A stretch of DNA of 35,616 bases from contig NZ_JAMXMY010000038.1 in assembly GCF_024055795.1 (NCBI RefSeq), positions 1 to 35,616 of the forward strand. The letters are read 5' to 3'. The notes beneath the pieces were generated by a model that saw only the letters and a program-made list of their open reading frames with translations, was not told the origin of the DNA and searched no databases. This stretch comes from Actinoallomurus purpureus. Its GTDB lineage: Bacteria > Actinomycetota > Actinomycetes > Streptosporangiales > Streptosporangiaceae. The position numbers were made by a program, and so were the translations under genes. Below, in pieces: positions 1 through 9,796 of the stretch (the first letter of the stretch is position 1; every line of letters starts with the position of its first letter).

Positions 1-1
1 G

Positions 2-3000
2 AACGGCGACGGCCGGACCACCCCCCGGCCCGGCACCACCCCCGGCCGCCCCGAAGGCCCGGCCGGCAACGGCCCCCGGCCCGGTGAGACCGGCCCAGAG
101 CCCGGACAAGGCACCAGGCCAGGCGAAAACGGCAACAGCACACGACCCGGTGAAGGACCCACCGCCACCAAACCCGACGAAAACGGCAACGGCACCAAAC
201 CCAGTGAGAGGCCTGCCGGCGACCAGCCCCGGCCCGCCGACACACGCGCCACCACGGCCGAGTCCGGCGGCGCGGGCACCGGAGGCGCGCACGCCCCCGG
301 CGGCGCCCCGGTCGTAGGGATCGAGCCCGGTGGGCCAGGGTCCGGGCCCGCCCTCCCCTTGCGTCCGGGCGAGCCCGTACCCGGCGGCACCGGGCCCGCC
401 GAACCGTCGGCGGGGGGCACCGGCCGTGGTGACATCTTCTCGCTCCTGAATGGCGACGGCTCCGAGCGGCCGCGTCCGGCGAGTGCGGGCGCGGGCACCC
501 GGGGAGAGAGCGAGCCGACGGGTTCGTCCGGCCGTCGCGTACCCGCCGCCGAGCCGGGGACCGGTCCCGGCACCGCTCCGGCGTCTCGTACGGAACCGGC
601 CGGGAGCGCGCGGGGTACGACCGGCCCGGAGCGGCCGGTCGGCGGTCGCTCCTCGGAACGCCCCGTCGCCGAGACCCCCGCACGTTCTGGGGACGACGGG
701 ACCGGCTCCGTGCCGTCATCCGAGCGTCCGGCCGACCCGACGAGCGCCGGTGAGCGCCCCACTTCCGAGATCGACAGACTGCTGAACCACTCACCCGAGC
801 GGCCAGGGGAGGAGCCGGGAGAGCCGGGAGATCCGTCCCAGGCGGCACCCGTCGCGATGCCGGATGGCGGCCCCGAGCACGCCGGGCCGGAGGAGCGCCG
901 GACCACGGAGCCGAGCGCGCTCCTGAAGCCGGAGTCGTACGAGGAGGTGGCGCGGGGGATCACCCAACGGGTCGAGTCGCTCGAGGTCGAACCATCACGG
1001 GCGGTCGCGCCGACCTCCCCGGCCGCTCACGAACAGCAGACCTCGCACCCGGTCGGAACGCCGGGCGCCGACGGGGCACACGCCGCCCCCGAGTTGACGG
1101 CCACGCCGCATACGGACGTGCCCGCCCGGGTGCGCGAGCTCGCCGATTCCCTGCGGCGGGACGCGGAGGTCCTCGAACAACGCGTGGCCGCCCACGAGGC
1201 GCAGGCCCGCGAGGCGGGAGAGAAGGCCGAGGCCGCCCTCAGGGAGTCGCAAGACGCCGCGGGTGAGCGTGAGATCGGGGCTCCCGAGCGCAGCGCCAAG
1301 GCCCTCGCCGAGAACGAGTCGGCGTTGCGCGACCAGGCGCGTCACACGGACATCGCCGCGTCCTACCGGAAGGCGCTGGACACGGCCCGTGAGGCGCAGA
1401 TCGGCTACGAGGCGCTGCGGAACTCTCTGGAACACCTCGCCGTGCACGAGCACGCCTCGAAGCTGGAGGCGGAGGTGTCCGCCCAAACTGCCAGGCTGCT
1501 CGCCCATGACGCGCAGAAGCGACTTGCGTCATATGACGACGCGCGGTCCAAGGTGCTGTCGCCGCACCCGCCCAAGTACACCGACTACGGTGCCATCGGA
1601 GACGCCACAGGCGTGAACCGGGTCGAAGTGCCCGCGGACACGCGCGAAGCGGTGCGTGAATGGGCCGCAGACCTCCCCGACTACCTCCCCGAGAAGCTCC
1701 GGGCGGAGATCGAGGAACGCGTCCACGAGATCCTGTCCACCGCGGACCGTGACGTGTGGACCGACTTCCTCCAGAACGGCATCGCCTTCGAATCCCGCGG
1801 CCACCTGGTCTGGCTCAAGCCGCGGCTGGAGTCGCCCACGTACCTCGGCCCCCAAAAGGGCCCGCGGGACTACACCGTCCCGTTCGGCGCCGCCGGAGCC
1901 GGCGCCAAGGAGGCCGGGCACGCGCATCGCGAAGTGACCGGCGGCGACGTCGAGATCGTCGAGAACTCCGACGCCATGGAGATGCTCGGCCTGCCCGGCG
2001 TCAGCGCGGGCAAGGTGTCGGGCGAGGCGCACACCGCCGCCACCGAGGTCATGGCGGGCCACAAGCCGGTGGCGCTCAAGCACGATTTCTTCGACTGGAA
2101 GGTACGCCTCGACGCCCATGTCGACGGTGCCGAGCTGGGCCACGGCGGTCGCCTCCGGGACACCTCGTTGACCGTGCCGATGCCCGAGCAGTTCCATCGC
2201 GAGGGAACACCCGTGACCGGCGGCGACAGGGCGCCCCTGCCGCAGCACCGGGTGCCGTCCGAGCGGGCGGGCGCGGTGCGCAGGCATGACGTCTTCGTCA
2301 CCGCCGTCCAACCCGACCGCCTGGTGACGGAGTTCCAGCGACAGGCCCTGCAGGCGGGCATGTCGCCGCGCCGGGTCGCCGAGATCGTCAACCGCGAGCT
2401 CACCGGCCACATCGGTCAGCAGATCATGCTGAACCGCGGCCGCGACCTGGTGCACGGCGAGCTGACGACACCGAACCTGACCGTCAAGTCGCAGGTGCTC
2501 CGCCTCGAGCACCTGCCCGAGAGCGACACGCCGATCCGCGAGGCGGCGCTGCGCGACGACCAGGGCCTGCTCGCGTCGACCAACGACTCTCACCAGTTCG
2601 GCACCAAGTGGCGCGTGTTCGCCGGCATGAAGCTCGGTATGGACAATCCCGCTGCGAAGTTCTTCGCCCGGATCGGCCTCACCTACCAGAACGGCAAGAC
2701 CCACTTCGTCGCGACCTCCCACACGGCACTGCCGAAGAGCACGTTGGTGCGGAAGGCAGAGGTCGCCCGATACCAGGCGCTCGTACGCATGGAGGTCGAC
2801 GCCGGATTCGGACGCTTTCACGCCGACATTCCGATGGAGTGGGCCGTACGGGCGTCCGACGCTCCACAGTTCGAGCGCGACCTCCTCGGCGCGGTCAGGA
2901 CAAAGGAGCTCGATCGCTCGGTATCCGGTGGGCGGTCCGCCGAGGCGACGCCCGGTGAACTGCCCGCCGGCGAACCGGCCGGGTCGCACGGGCATGAGGC

Positions 3001-6000
3001 GGGTAAGCCGGGCGAGCCGCACGGGCACGAGACCGGTAAGCCGGGCGAGCCGCAGGGACATGAGTCCGCCAAGCCGGCCGAGCCGCACGGGTATGAGACC
3101 GAGAAGTCGCCCGAGCCGCACGGGCATGAACCCGATGAGTCGGCCGGCGGTCGCGAGGTCGCCGTGCCGGGTGCCGGCCCGGTCCGTCCGGCGGAGGTCG
3201 CGCCGCACGAGCCGCATCCGGCGGAACCCGCGCATCTCGCCGCCGGCTGCGGTGCGGGTCTGGGCAAGCTGACCAGGCTGCCGGGAGCCGAACGCGTCGT
3301 GGAGGAGGTCCACGCGGCCATCGACCAGGCCATACCGGACCTTCCCCGGGACGTACGGCGCCAGCTGTGGCGGGATCTCGACGCGCGGTTCGGCCGGTCC
3401 GCCCTCGAAGGACGGTCCCTCGCCGACGTTCTGTACGGCGACCGGCACCACATCACGGTCGGGGGGCGCCGGATCGAGATCTCCCACCACGCCGAGCTGG
3501 GAGAGCGCCGCGGCGTGGACTCGTACGACATGACGGTGAACGACCGGAAGGTCGCCGGATCGGGGACGAGCGTCGGCCGTAACACTTCCGCAGGCGGCGG
3601 CGTGGAGTTCGCGGGGAACATGCGGGTGAAGGCGGGGAAGAGCTTCGGGGTCGACTTCCCGAAGGCCACGGCGCACGCCGGCGTGAACCGTTCGAAGTCG
3701 GTGACCTTCCTCAGCGGCACCACGGAGTACCGCCGGACGGAGACGGACGGGCCGGTCACCGAGATCTCCAAGGAGATGCGCCACCACGTACGGTTGCGCA
3801 TCCAGGACGGCCGCAAGGAGGTCACCGACCGATCCTGGACGGTCGACGGTGAGGACGTCGCCGCGAAGGTCGTCGTGCCGGAGGAGCACCGCCCCGAGTG
3901 GAAGATCACGGCAGACGATCTGCCGGACGTCGGCCGCGTCGACCGGGTGGACGCGGACGCCCTCCCGGACGACCGGATCGACTTCGACGGCAAGACCACC
4001 GCCGTCTTCCCGAGCTTCGTCGCCTCCCGCGACCTGCCGCTCGAGGTGGGACGCGTGGAGGCGGAGCTGACGGGACGACAGGCCCCGGCCGACCTGGCCG
4101 AGGTTCCGGCTGAGATGTTCGATGCTCTGGGGCCGTCGCAGTTGGAGGCGCATCTCGCCGAGCTGACGTCTCCGGACGGCTGGAGGGTCGAGTACACGGG
4201 GGCCGACGGCACCCGCCGCGGCATGACGCTCAGGATGGAGTTCGGCCGGCCCGAGCATGTCGCATCCGGGACCGGTACGGAGATCGAGCACTACCGGATG
4301 GCCAGCTCCCGGATCAAGGACGGGACCGGCATCGACCTCAGGGTGGAGGCCGAGGCGAAGGCCGGTGGCCGGCTGAGCGTGTCGCAGCACTCGGGAGAGT
4401 CCGGGGGGCACGGAGGGATGTCCGGGAAGGGCATCGTGGACGCCGGGCTGTCGATCGAGGCCGACCGCCGGACCGGGCACAGCGAGTACGTCGGCGCCAG
4501 CGACGTCATCCGGGGCACCTACGGCAGCGGGGGACTGACCCACCGGTTCAGCGGCTCGGACGTGCACCTGTCGGTCACGCCCGACGCGCCGGCCGGCGGT
4601 CGGCCGCAGACCGGCCACCTGCGGATAAAGGGTGCCGCCGATTTCATGATGCCGGACCGGATAGCCAAGGATCATCACCTGGCCCCGTCCCCGGAGCACG
4701 CCGAATCGGGGCACGCGTCGGAGGGACCGTCGCCGGAGCACGCCGCGGAATCCTCGCCGGAGGTCGCTCCTCACACCGACGACGGGCCCGTCGTGGCCAA
4801 GCCGGTGAGCGAGCCGCGGACGTACCGGCCCGACGTCGCCATCACGTCCGCCCACGTCGAGCGCTTCGACGGGCGTTCCGTCCTGCCTGAGGTCGAGAGG
4901 GTTCTGCGGGACCGCGGGGTCCTGTCCGGGGACGGCGGCCCGGTCAGATCCCTGCTCCGCGCGGCGTTCGGCGAGCCCGCGCTGGCGGCGAACATGGCGG
5001 GCCTGCGCAAGGGCGTCGTCCAGTGGATCCCGGTCGAGTCGGCCTATGGCTTCACCCGCCATATCGGCGTCCGGGTCCGGGCGGTGCTGGAGAACGGTGC
5101 GCACACGGCCGAACGGCCCGACGTCCAGCACATGGCCCGAGTCCAGGGGCTGAGCGGATCCGACTCGGTGCACGAGAGGGGGGTCGCTCGCGGTGCGGGC
5201 GCGCTCGCGCGGCTGACGGGGCGCGGCGAGGACGGCAGCCTCGGCGGCCAAGTGGGCGGCGCGCGGGTCTCCCGATCCGAGAGCGGGCGCGTCGACGGTG
5301 TCGGAGAGAAGGACATCGACCGGCGCCAGACCCGGGAGGGTTCGCAGGAGTTCACGCACGGCATCCGTTACGAGATCGAGGTCTCCGAGACGAAGGACCC
5401 GCCGCCCGGCCTGGAGCGGGGCGTCGGCGCCATCCGGCGGGCCGCACGCGCGTTCGCGAGGCTGACCGGGAACGATGCCGCCGCGCGGCACTGGGACGGT
5501 CACCGCTCGGTGTGGTCCACGACCGCGACGACCGCGGGCAGCGTACGGCTGGTCGTGCCGGACCATTTCACGACTCCCCTGGGCGAGGGCGAGCACGTGC
5601 CGGGATGGGATCCGGTCGTCGGCGAGCACCCGCGCTGGGCGGACCGTACGGGGCCCACCGAGGCCACCGCGACGCTGCGGGGAATGGTCGGCCGCATCTC
5701 CTTCCCCGGCGCCGAGGTGGTGCACGAGTACGCGCCGATCGCCGCGCAGCCGCCGGAGCACCGCGGCCCGGTGCCCGGCCAGACCGATCGGCCGTCCGGG
5801 TACGAACTGAGCCGGCCGCGCGGCATGGAGCTGTGGGAGAGGACGAACCCGCGCAACCTTCTGGCGCACGTCAAGGAACTGCTCGACCACCAGTACACCC
5901 TTCCGGGCCTTCGACCGGGGGAGAAGGTCACCGTCGGGATGAACGTCGTGGGGCTGCGCGAGGAGGCCGAGGCCCTGCTCAAGCGGCGGGAGTACGTCCA

Positions 6001-6364
6001 GACGGCGACCGGCCACCGGGACGTGTCCGGCCACGGCAAGGAGGTCAGCGGCCGGGGTGGGGGGTCCGGAGGCCCGGCTGGGGACCATGTCGCCCTGCTC
6101 TCCCGCAGTGGCGGACGCGGCTCGGCCGTCGCCCGGGAGGCGGACAGCGTCAACATCCGTGAACGCAACATCGAGGTGACGGACAACAACCACGTCTACG
6201 CCGCGGACGTCATCTTCGTGTTCCACCGCGAGGGCGCCAAGGATCTGCTGGTCGACGTCTCGGAGGCCCTGCACATCCGGCTCACCGAGGACGCCGTCGC
6301 CGAGCTGGAGCGGCTGCACCCCGGGCTGATCCGCGAACCCGTACCCGAGCTCCCGGGCGAGTAG
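2..6364 (+). CDS. Giant repeat-module protein, 5' end outside window
   Basis: The frame is open from the left edge, so the first possible start in the window (TTG at 359) is probably internal and the N terminus is missing. The visible 2,120 residues begin with a Pro/Gly/Glu/Arg-rich low-complexity region (to about 930), then a charged heptad-like coiled coil (about 1110-1530). Three related modules follow, near 1660-2930, 3280-4670 and 4860-6364, separated by Pro/Glu/His-rich linkers. Each module starts with an amphipathic helical stretch and a short beta segment and later carries a hydrophobic VPxxF/H-type motif (about 2168, 3867 and 5548, nearly evenly spaced at about 1.69 kb). I see only one cysteine after residue 120, near 3250. 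I recognise no enzyme or toxin domain. By size and composition it resembles the giant secreted or WXG100-linked proteins of actinomycetes; that is inference. Existence of the gene is near certain, function unknown. Confidence 0.85.
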   Translation, partial: NGDGRTTPRPGTTPGRPEGPAGNGPRPGETGPEPGQGTRPGENGNSTRPGEGPTATKPDENGNGTKPSERPAGDQPRPADTRATTAESGGAGTGGAHAPGGAPVVGIEPGGPGSGPALPLRPGEPVPGGTGPAEPSAGGTGRGDIFSLLNGDGSERPRPASAGAGTRGESEPTGSSGRRVPAAEPGTGPGTAPASRTEPAGSARGTTGPERPVGGRSSERPVAETPARSGDDGTGSVPSSERPADPTSAGERPTSEIDRLLNHSPERPGEEPGEPGDPSQAAPVAMPDGGPEHAGPEERRTTEPSALLKPESYEEVARGITQRVESLEVEPSRAVAPTSPAAHEQQTSHPVGTPGADGAHAAPELTATPHTDVPARVRELADSLRRDAEVLEQRVAAHEAQAREAGEKAEAALRESQDAAGEREIGAPERSAKALAENESALRDQARHTDIAASYRKALDTAREAQIGYEALRNSLEHLAVHEHASKLEAEVSAQTARLLAHDAQKRLASYDDARSKVLSPHPPKYTDYGAIGDATGVNRVEVPADTREAVREWAADLPDYLPEKLRAEIEERVHEILSTADRDVWTDFLQNGIAFESRGHLVWLKPRLESPTYLGPQKGPRDYTVPFGAAGAGAKEAGHAHREVTGGDVEIVENSDAMEMLGLPGVSAGKVSGEAHTAATEVMAGHKPVALKHDFFDWKVRLDAHVDGAELGHGGRLRDTSLTVPMPEQFHREGTPVTGGDRAPLPQHRVPSERAGAVRRHDVFVTAVQPDRLVTEFQRQALQAGMSPRRVAEIVNRELTGHIGQQIMLNRGRDLVHGELTTPNLTVKSQVLRLEHLPESDTPIREAALRDDQGLLASTNDSHQFGTKWRVFAGMKLGMDNPAAKFFARIGLTYQNGKTHFVATSHTALPKSTLVRKAEVARYQALVRMEVDAGFGRFHADIPMEWAVRASDAPQFERDLLGAVRTKELDRSVSGGRSAEATPGELPAGEPAGSHGHEAGKPGEPHGHETGKPGEPQGHESAKPAEPHGYETEKSPEPHGHEPDESAGGREVAVPGAGPVRPAEVAPHEPHPAEPAHLAAGCGAGLGKLTRLPGAERVVEEVHAAIDQAIPDLPRDVRRQLWRDLDARFGRSALEGRSLADVLYGDRHHITVGGRRIEISHHAELGERRGVDSYDMTVNDRKVAGSGTSVGRNTSAGGGVEFAGNMRVKAGKSFGVDFPKATAHAGVNRSKSVTFLSGTTEYRRTETDGPVTEISKEMRHHVRLRIQDGRKEVTDRSWTVDGEDVAAKVVVPEEHRPEWKITADDLPDVGRVDRVDADALPDDRIDFDGKTTAVFPSFVASRDLPLEVGRVEAELTGRQAPADLAEVPAEMFDALGPSQLEAHLAELTSPDGWRVEYTGADGTRRGMTLRMEFGRPEHVASGTGTEIEHYRMASSRIKDGTGIDLRVEAEAKAGGRLSVSQHSGESGGHGGMSGKGIVDAGLSIEADRRTGHSEYVGASDVIRGTYGSGGLTHRFSGSDVHLSVTPDAPAGGRPQTGHLRIKGAADFMMPDRIAKDHHLAPSPEHAESGHASEGPSPEHAAESSPEVAPHTDDGPVVAKPVSEPRTYRPDVAITSAHVERFDGRSVLPEVERVLRDRGVLSGDGGPVRSLLRAAFGEPALAANMAGLRKGVVQWIPVESAYGFTRHIGVRVRAVLENGAHTAERPDVQHMARVQGLSGSDSVHERGVARGAGALARLTGRGEDGSLGGQVGGARVSRSESGRVDGVGEKDIDRRQTREGSQEFTHGIRYEIEVSETKDPPPGLERGVGAIRRAARAFARLTGNDAAARHWDGHRSVWSTTATTAGSVRLVVPDHFTTPLGEGEHVPGWDPVVGEHPRWADRTGPTEATATLRGMVGRISFPGAEVVHEYAPIAAQPPEHRGPVPGQTDRPSGYELSRPRGMELWERTNPRNLLAHVKELLDHQYTLPGLRPGEKVTVGMNVVGLREEAEALLKRREYVQTATGHRDVSGHGKEVSGRGGGSGGPAGDHVALLSRSGGRGSAVAREADSVNIRERNIEVTDNNHVYAADVIFVFHREGAKDLLVDVSEALHIRLTEDAVAELERLHPGLIREPVPELPGE
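2987..3151 (+). repeat. Five tandem 33-bp units coding for 11-residue HGHE repeats
   Basis: Inside the giant gene, five in-frame units of exactly 33 bases begin at 2987, 3020, 3053, 3086 and 3119. They encode variants of HGHETGKPGEP. The first two are nearly identical and the later ones diverge progressively. They form the linker between the first and second modules. The His and Glu content could bind metal, but that is inference. Confidence 0.85.
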
Positions 6365-6415
6365 GAGGTCTTGCGCCCGGCCGCCGACCCTGCCGAGGCC
6401 GTCGTCGGACGCCCG

Positions 6416-7216
6416 TCAGTGGAACCTCGTGAGCACGGCCGCCATGACGGCGAGGGCCTGCCGCCGGGCCGCGGGGTAGGCGAACCGGGTGCCGACCAGG
6501 TTCTTCTCGTCACGTGCGCCCGGCGGATAGTCGGCTCCCCGCCAGGTGACGGTGATGATGACGTTCCGCGTTCGGGCCTCCACCTTGGCGCCGCCCATGT
6601 CATAGCTGCGGGCGGTCGTCTTGGTGGGGCCGGCGAGGATCCGGGTGAACGCCTGCGCCGCGAACGCGTCGTCGCCCAGACCGCCGAGGCGTTCGGGGTC
6701 GTGCTCGTAACCGCCGTTCTCGCTCGTGTCGGCGGCGTACGCGTAGTCGCGGTCGAAGTTCCTGGCCACCTTGGCGGTGCCCGAACCGAGCGAGTCGGTG
6801 TCCTCCCGATCGAAGACGATCTCCAGCGTGCGGGACCGGTCCGAGTGCAGGATCGACCAGCCGCAGGAGTCGCCGCCCCGCAGGGGCTTGACCGACCGCA
6901 CGTCGGACGGCAGCGCGTCGCCCGCCGCCGTACAGGGGTCCGGCAGCGTGGCGTACTCGGGACCGGTGGGACCCGGCGGTGCACTCGACGGGGCGGCGAC
7001 GGGCCGATCGTGGCCCTTGGTCTTGTGCAGCGCGCCGGTCCAGCCCAGGACCACGGCGACGACGGCGGCGATCAGCAGGGCGACGATCCAGGTCCGGCGA
7101 GGACCCGCCGTGGGCCGCACGGGCGCTTCCGGGCGCACGGGGTGTTCCGGCGACGGTGACGCCGCCGGAAGCGGGTCCTCCGGGGGAAGGAACTCGGGTC
7201 TGCCTGGACCGGTCAC
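6416..7216 (-). CDS. Membrane-anchored DUF3558-like protein
   Basis: 266 residues. I chose the GTG at 7216 because AGAGGAG lies five bases upstream; longer readings have no ribosome site. The N terminus is Pro-rich and cytoplasmic, followed by one membrane segment (TWIVALLIAAVVAVVLGW) and an outer domain. That domain has a cysteine pair (DPC near the start, CGW about 35 residues later), a strand pattern and a final TVTW stretch typical of the actinobacterial DUF3558 family, whose function is unknown. The usual lipobox is replaced here by a membrane anchor. It converges on the giant gene (51 bases between stops) and diverges from the STAND ATPase gene, so it may belong with either. The DUF3558 assignment rests on the cysteine/tryptophan pattern only. 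Confidence 0.7.
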   Translation of the reverse strand: MTGPGRPEFLPPEDPLPAASPSPEHPVRPEAPVRPTAGPRRTWIVALLIAAVVAVVLGWTGALHKTKGHDRPVAAPSSAPPGPTGPEYATLPDPCTAAGDALPSDVRSVKPLRGGDSCGWSILHSDRSRTLEIVFDREDTDSLGSGTAKVARNFDRDYAYAADTSENGGYEHDPERLGGLGDDAFAAQAFTRILAGPTKTTARSYDMGGAKVEARTRNVIITVTWRGADYPPGARDEKNLVGTRFAYPAARRQALAVMAAVLTRFH

Positions 7217-7262
7217 GGGACTCCTCTCGGGCGGCGACGCCGTGTCCGATCTTCCGGCATGG

Positions 7263-7278
7263 TGGCCGACTACGGCCA
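7263..7278. promoter_or_regulatory. Short palindrome between divergent genes
   Basis: TGGCCG-ACTA-CGGCCA is a perfect 6-bp inverted repeat with a 4-base spacer. It sits in the 144-base gap between the divergent DUF3558-like and STAND ATPase genes. It could be an operator serving both, but 6-bp GC-rich palindromes also arise by chance in such DNA. Confidence 0.3.
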
Positions 7279-7360
7279 GATGTGTGCGTAATGCTGCCGG
7301 ACGGTCGCCTTCCGTGAACCATTGGGAGCGCGGGTGGCTGGTGACGGCAGGGGAGCACGA

Positions 7361-9796
7361 GTGGCGGACGATCAGAGTGCGCGGCGGGTGCACGTCGGGG
7401 GGAACGTCAGCGGCCAGGTCGTCGCGGGCGACCACAACCTGCTGATCAACGGGGACGGCACGACCGTCACCGTGCATCATGGCGCGGCACCGCCGGTCCA
7501 GAGGCGCCGCCACCCGGCGGCGCGGGCGCTGCCCCGCCCGGGCGCGCCGCTGTTCGGGCGGGAGACGGAGCTGGCGCGGCTGTCCGGCTTAGTCGACGAC
7601 GGCGTCCCGGTCCAGGTGTACGGGCCGAGCGGGGTGGGCAAGTCGGCGCTGCTGCGCAGGCTGATGGCCGACCGGGCCGCATCGGGGACCGACGTCGTCT
7701 TCCTGCCCGCCGCCGGACTCGACGTCGAGGACATCGTGCAAGAGCTGTTCGACGCCTGCTACGACTCCATCGACTACCGGCCCGAAGCGAACCGGTTGCG
7801 GCGGCTGATGGGGTCCATCCAGGCCCTGATCCTGGTGGACGACTTCGCGGGGTCGGCCGCCGACCTGAAGACACTCCTGGACGCGACCCCGTCCAGCGAC
7901 CTGGTCGTGACCTCGACGGACCGCACCATGGGGAGCGACGGGCGCGCGCTGGAGCTGCCGGGCCTGCCCGAGGACGCCGCCCTGCGACTGGTCGAGGCCG
8001 AGCTGGGCCGGGAGCTGAGCGACGAGGACGCCGGCGCGGCCCGGCGGCTGTGCACGGCCGCGCGCGGTCACCCCCGCGCGCTGATCCAGGCCGCCGCGGC
8101 GACGCGCGCCTCGGGAGCGGGCACCCTGGTCGCCGACGCGGACGCGGTGGCGCGTGCGCTGGCGGCCGGTCTCGACACCGCCGCCCGCACGGCCTTCACG
8201 GCGCTCCGGGCCCTGGCCGGCGTGGCCGTGTCGCAGAGCCTGCTCGGGGCGCTGACCGGCATCCCCGATCCGGCGACGGCCTTCGCCGACCTCCAACAGG
8301 CCCGTCTGGCGGAGCCGGAGGGGGACGGGTACGTCCTGGCGGCCGGCCCCGAGACGCCCGCACCGGACGCCGCACCCGCCGACGCGGCCGGGTTCGCCCC
8401 GCCTCTCGTCGACTGGGTGCGCGTGGCCAGGCCGCGTCAGATCGCCGACGCCGCACCGGTGGTCCTCCGGGTCCTCGGCGCGGCCGTGCGGAGCGGAGCC
8501 GACGAGCCGGCGTGCGCGATCGCCCGCGCCACGGCCCCCGCCTTCGCCCGTACGCTGCGGTGGGGGTCGTGGCGGATCACGCTGGCCCTGGGGCTGGAGG
8601 CCGCACGTGCGCTGGGATCGGCCGAGGACATCGCGTACTTCGAGGGCGAGGAGCGGGCGCGTAAACGGGCCCTGGGCCTGCTCGTCGGCGCGGCCGCCGG
8701 CGGTGCGGTCGGAGCGACCGCGGTCCTCGGACACGGGGCACTCGCGGGCGGGAAGACGGCCGGGGGCGCGCTCGCCGCACACCCCGCGCTGATCGCCGGG
8801 GGCGTGGCGGCGGCGGTGGCCGCGACCGTCATCGGCGTCGCCGTCATCAACACCGGCGACGACCGACCCGCCCGAGGCCCGATCACGACCGTTCCCCAGG
8901 GGAACGTCGCCCCGCCGCCCCCACCGACGGTCAGCCCCACCCATACGCACCGGAGGACCATCGCGGCCCCCGATCTCACGCTGTCGGCCACCACGGTCAC
9001 GTCCGGCGAGCCGTTCACCGCGACGGCCACCGGCTTCCTCCCCGGCGAGCGGGTGCTGTTCGCGCTGTCGTCGGGTGAGTGGGGCAACGGCGGTCCGGGC
9101 TACGAGACCGCGGACTCCTCCGGCCGGGCCGAGCACCGCGTGGAGGGCAGCCCGTCCGCGGGAAAGTGGACGGTCACGGCGTCGGGCTCGACCTCCGGAC
9201 GTCGCGCGGAGGCCGACCTGCTGGTCAGGGCGGCCAAGGGCGTCCGTCTCGTCGCGCCATCCCACGTCGAGGCCGGCAAGCCCTTCAGCGTGACGGCCTA
9301 CGGCTTTCCCTCGGGCTTCCGGGTGGTGGTCACCTGGGTGAACGACGACACGAAGGACAGCGGCGACTTCGGGCCCGACACGGCGAACTCCGACGGCACC
9401 GCGGGCACGTCGACCGCGCGGCTGCAGAATCCCGGGCACTACACGCTCCAGGTCACCGACCCGCGCCGTGGCGATACGGACACCCGGTCCCTGCGTGTCG
9501 ACCCGGCACCGGAGCAGAACCCGCCCGGGCCCGCCGAGCTCGGGTTGTCCACGCCGGCCGTTCGTCACGGTGACAGCTACACGGTGCGCCCGTCGGGCTT
9601 CTGGCGGAACGAGGAAGTGCGCTTCACCTGGACGGGCGACACCAGCGGCCTCATCACCAGCAAGGTGACGGACGACGAGGGCCGCGTCGCTCCGTTCTCG
9701 GTGCACGAGCTCGAACAGCCCGGCGACTACCGGGTGTGCGCCACAGGAACCCGTTCCGGCCGACAGAGTTGCGCTTCGCTGAAGGTGGTCCCATGA
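7361..9796 (+). CDS. Tagged STAND/NB-ARC-like ATPase with C-terminal Ig-like repeats
   Basis: 811 residues from GTG 7361, chosen because AGGGGAG lies six bases upstream; a TTG at 7322 has no such site. Order seen: a Gly/Asp/Asn-rich tag (GGNVSGQVVAGDHN, about residues 10-35); a STAND-type NTPase with FGRE, Walker A GPSGVGKS (about 88), Walker B LILVDD (about 156), VVTSTDR sensor region and GHPRAL motif (about 235); a probable winged helix and helical region; two Ala/Gly-rich hydrophobic stretches (about 437-461 and 473-496); a Pro/Thr linker; then three Ig-like beta domains (about 538-623, 627-716, 724-811) with recurring GFxxGE/F phrases. If only the second hydrophobic stretch spans the membrane, the Ig-like part is outside and the ATPase inside. 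STAND ATPases are regulated switches, often in signalling or defence. The gene overlaps the next by ATGA. Confidence 0.85.
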   Translation: MADDQSARRVHVGGNVSGQVVAGDHNLLINGDGTTVTVHHGAAPPVQRRRHPAARALPRPGAPLFGRETELARLSGLVDDGVPVQVYGPSGVGKSALLRRLMADRAASGTDVVFLPAAGLDVEDIVQELFDACYDSIDYRPEANRLRRLMGSIQALILVDDFAGSAADLKTLLDATPSSDLVVTSTDRTMGSDGRALELPGLPEDAALRLVEAELGRELSDEDAGAARRLCTAARGHPRALIQAAAATRASGAGTLVADADAVARALAAGLDTAARTAFTALRALAGVAVSQSLLGALTGIPDPATAFADLQQARLAEPEGDGYVLAAGPETPAPDAAPADAAGFAPPLVDWVRVARPRQIADAAPVVLRVLGAAVRSGADEPACAIARATAPAFARTLRWGSWRITLALGLEAARALGSAEDIAYFEGEERARKRALGLLVGAAAGGAVGATAVLGHGALAGGKTAGGALAAHPALIAGGVAAAVAATVIGVAVINTGDDRPARGPITTVPQGNVAPPPPPTVSPTHTHRRTIAAPDLTLSATTVTSGEPFTATATGFLPGERVLFALSSGEWGNGGPGYETADSSGRAEHRVEGSPSAGKWTVTASGSTSGRRAEADLLVRAAKGVRLVAPSHVEAGKPFSVTAYGFPSGFRVVVTWVNDDTKDSGDFGPDTANSDGTAGTSTARLQNPGHYTLQVTDPRRGDTDTRSLRVDPAPEQNPPGPAELGLSTPAVRHGDSYTVRPSGFWRNEEVRFTWTGDTSGLITSKVTDDEGRVAPFSVHELEQPGDYRVCATGTRSGRQSCASLKVVP

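Noticed and set aside
84-317. Short plus-strand frame near the left edge
   Set aside because: It is a shadow of the giant gene, whose frame is open through the same region with the same low-complexity composition.
1529-6319. Minus-strand open frame of almost 4.8 kb opposite the giant gene
   Set aside because: Its composition (Arg/Val/Asp/Gly/Leu with no recognisable motif) is that of the complement of a GC-rich gene, and the plus-strand frame has module structure and a coherent end.
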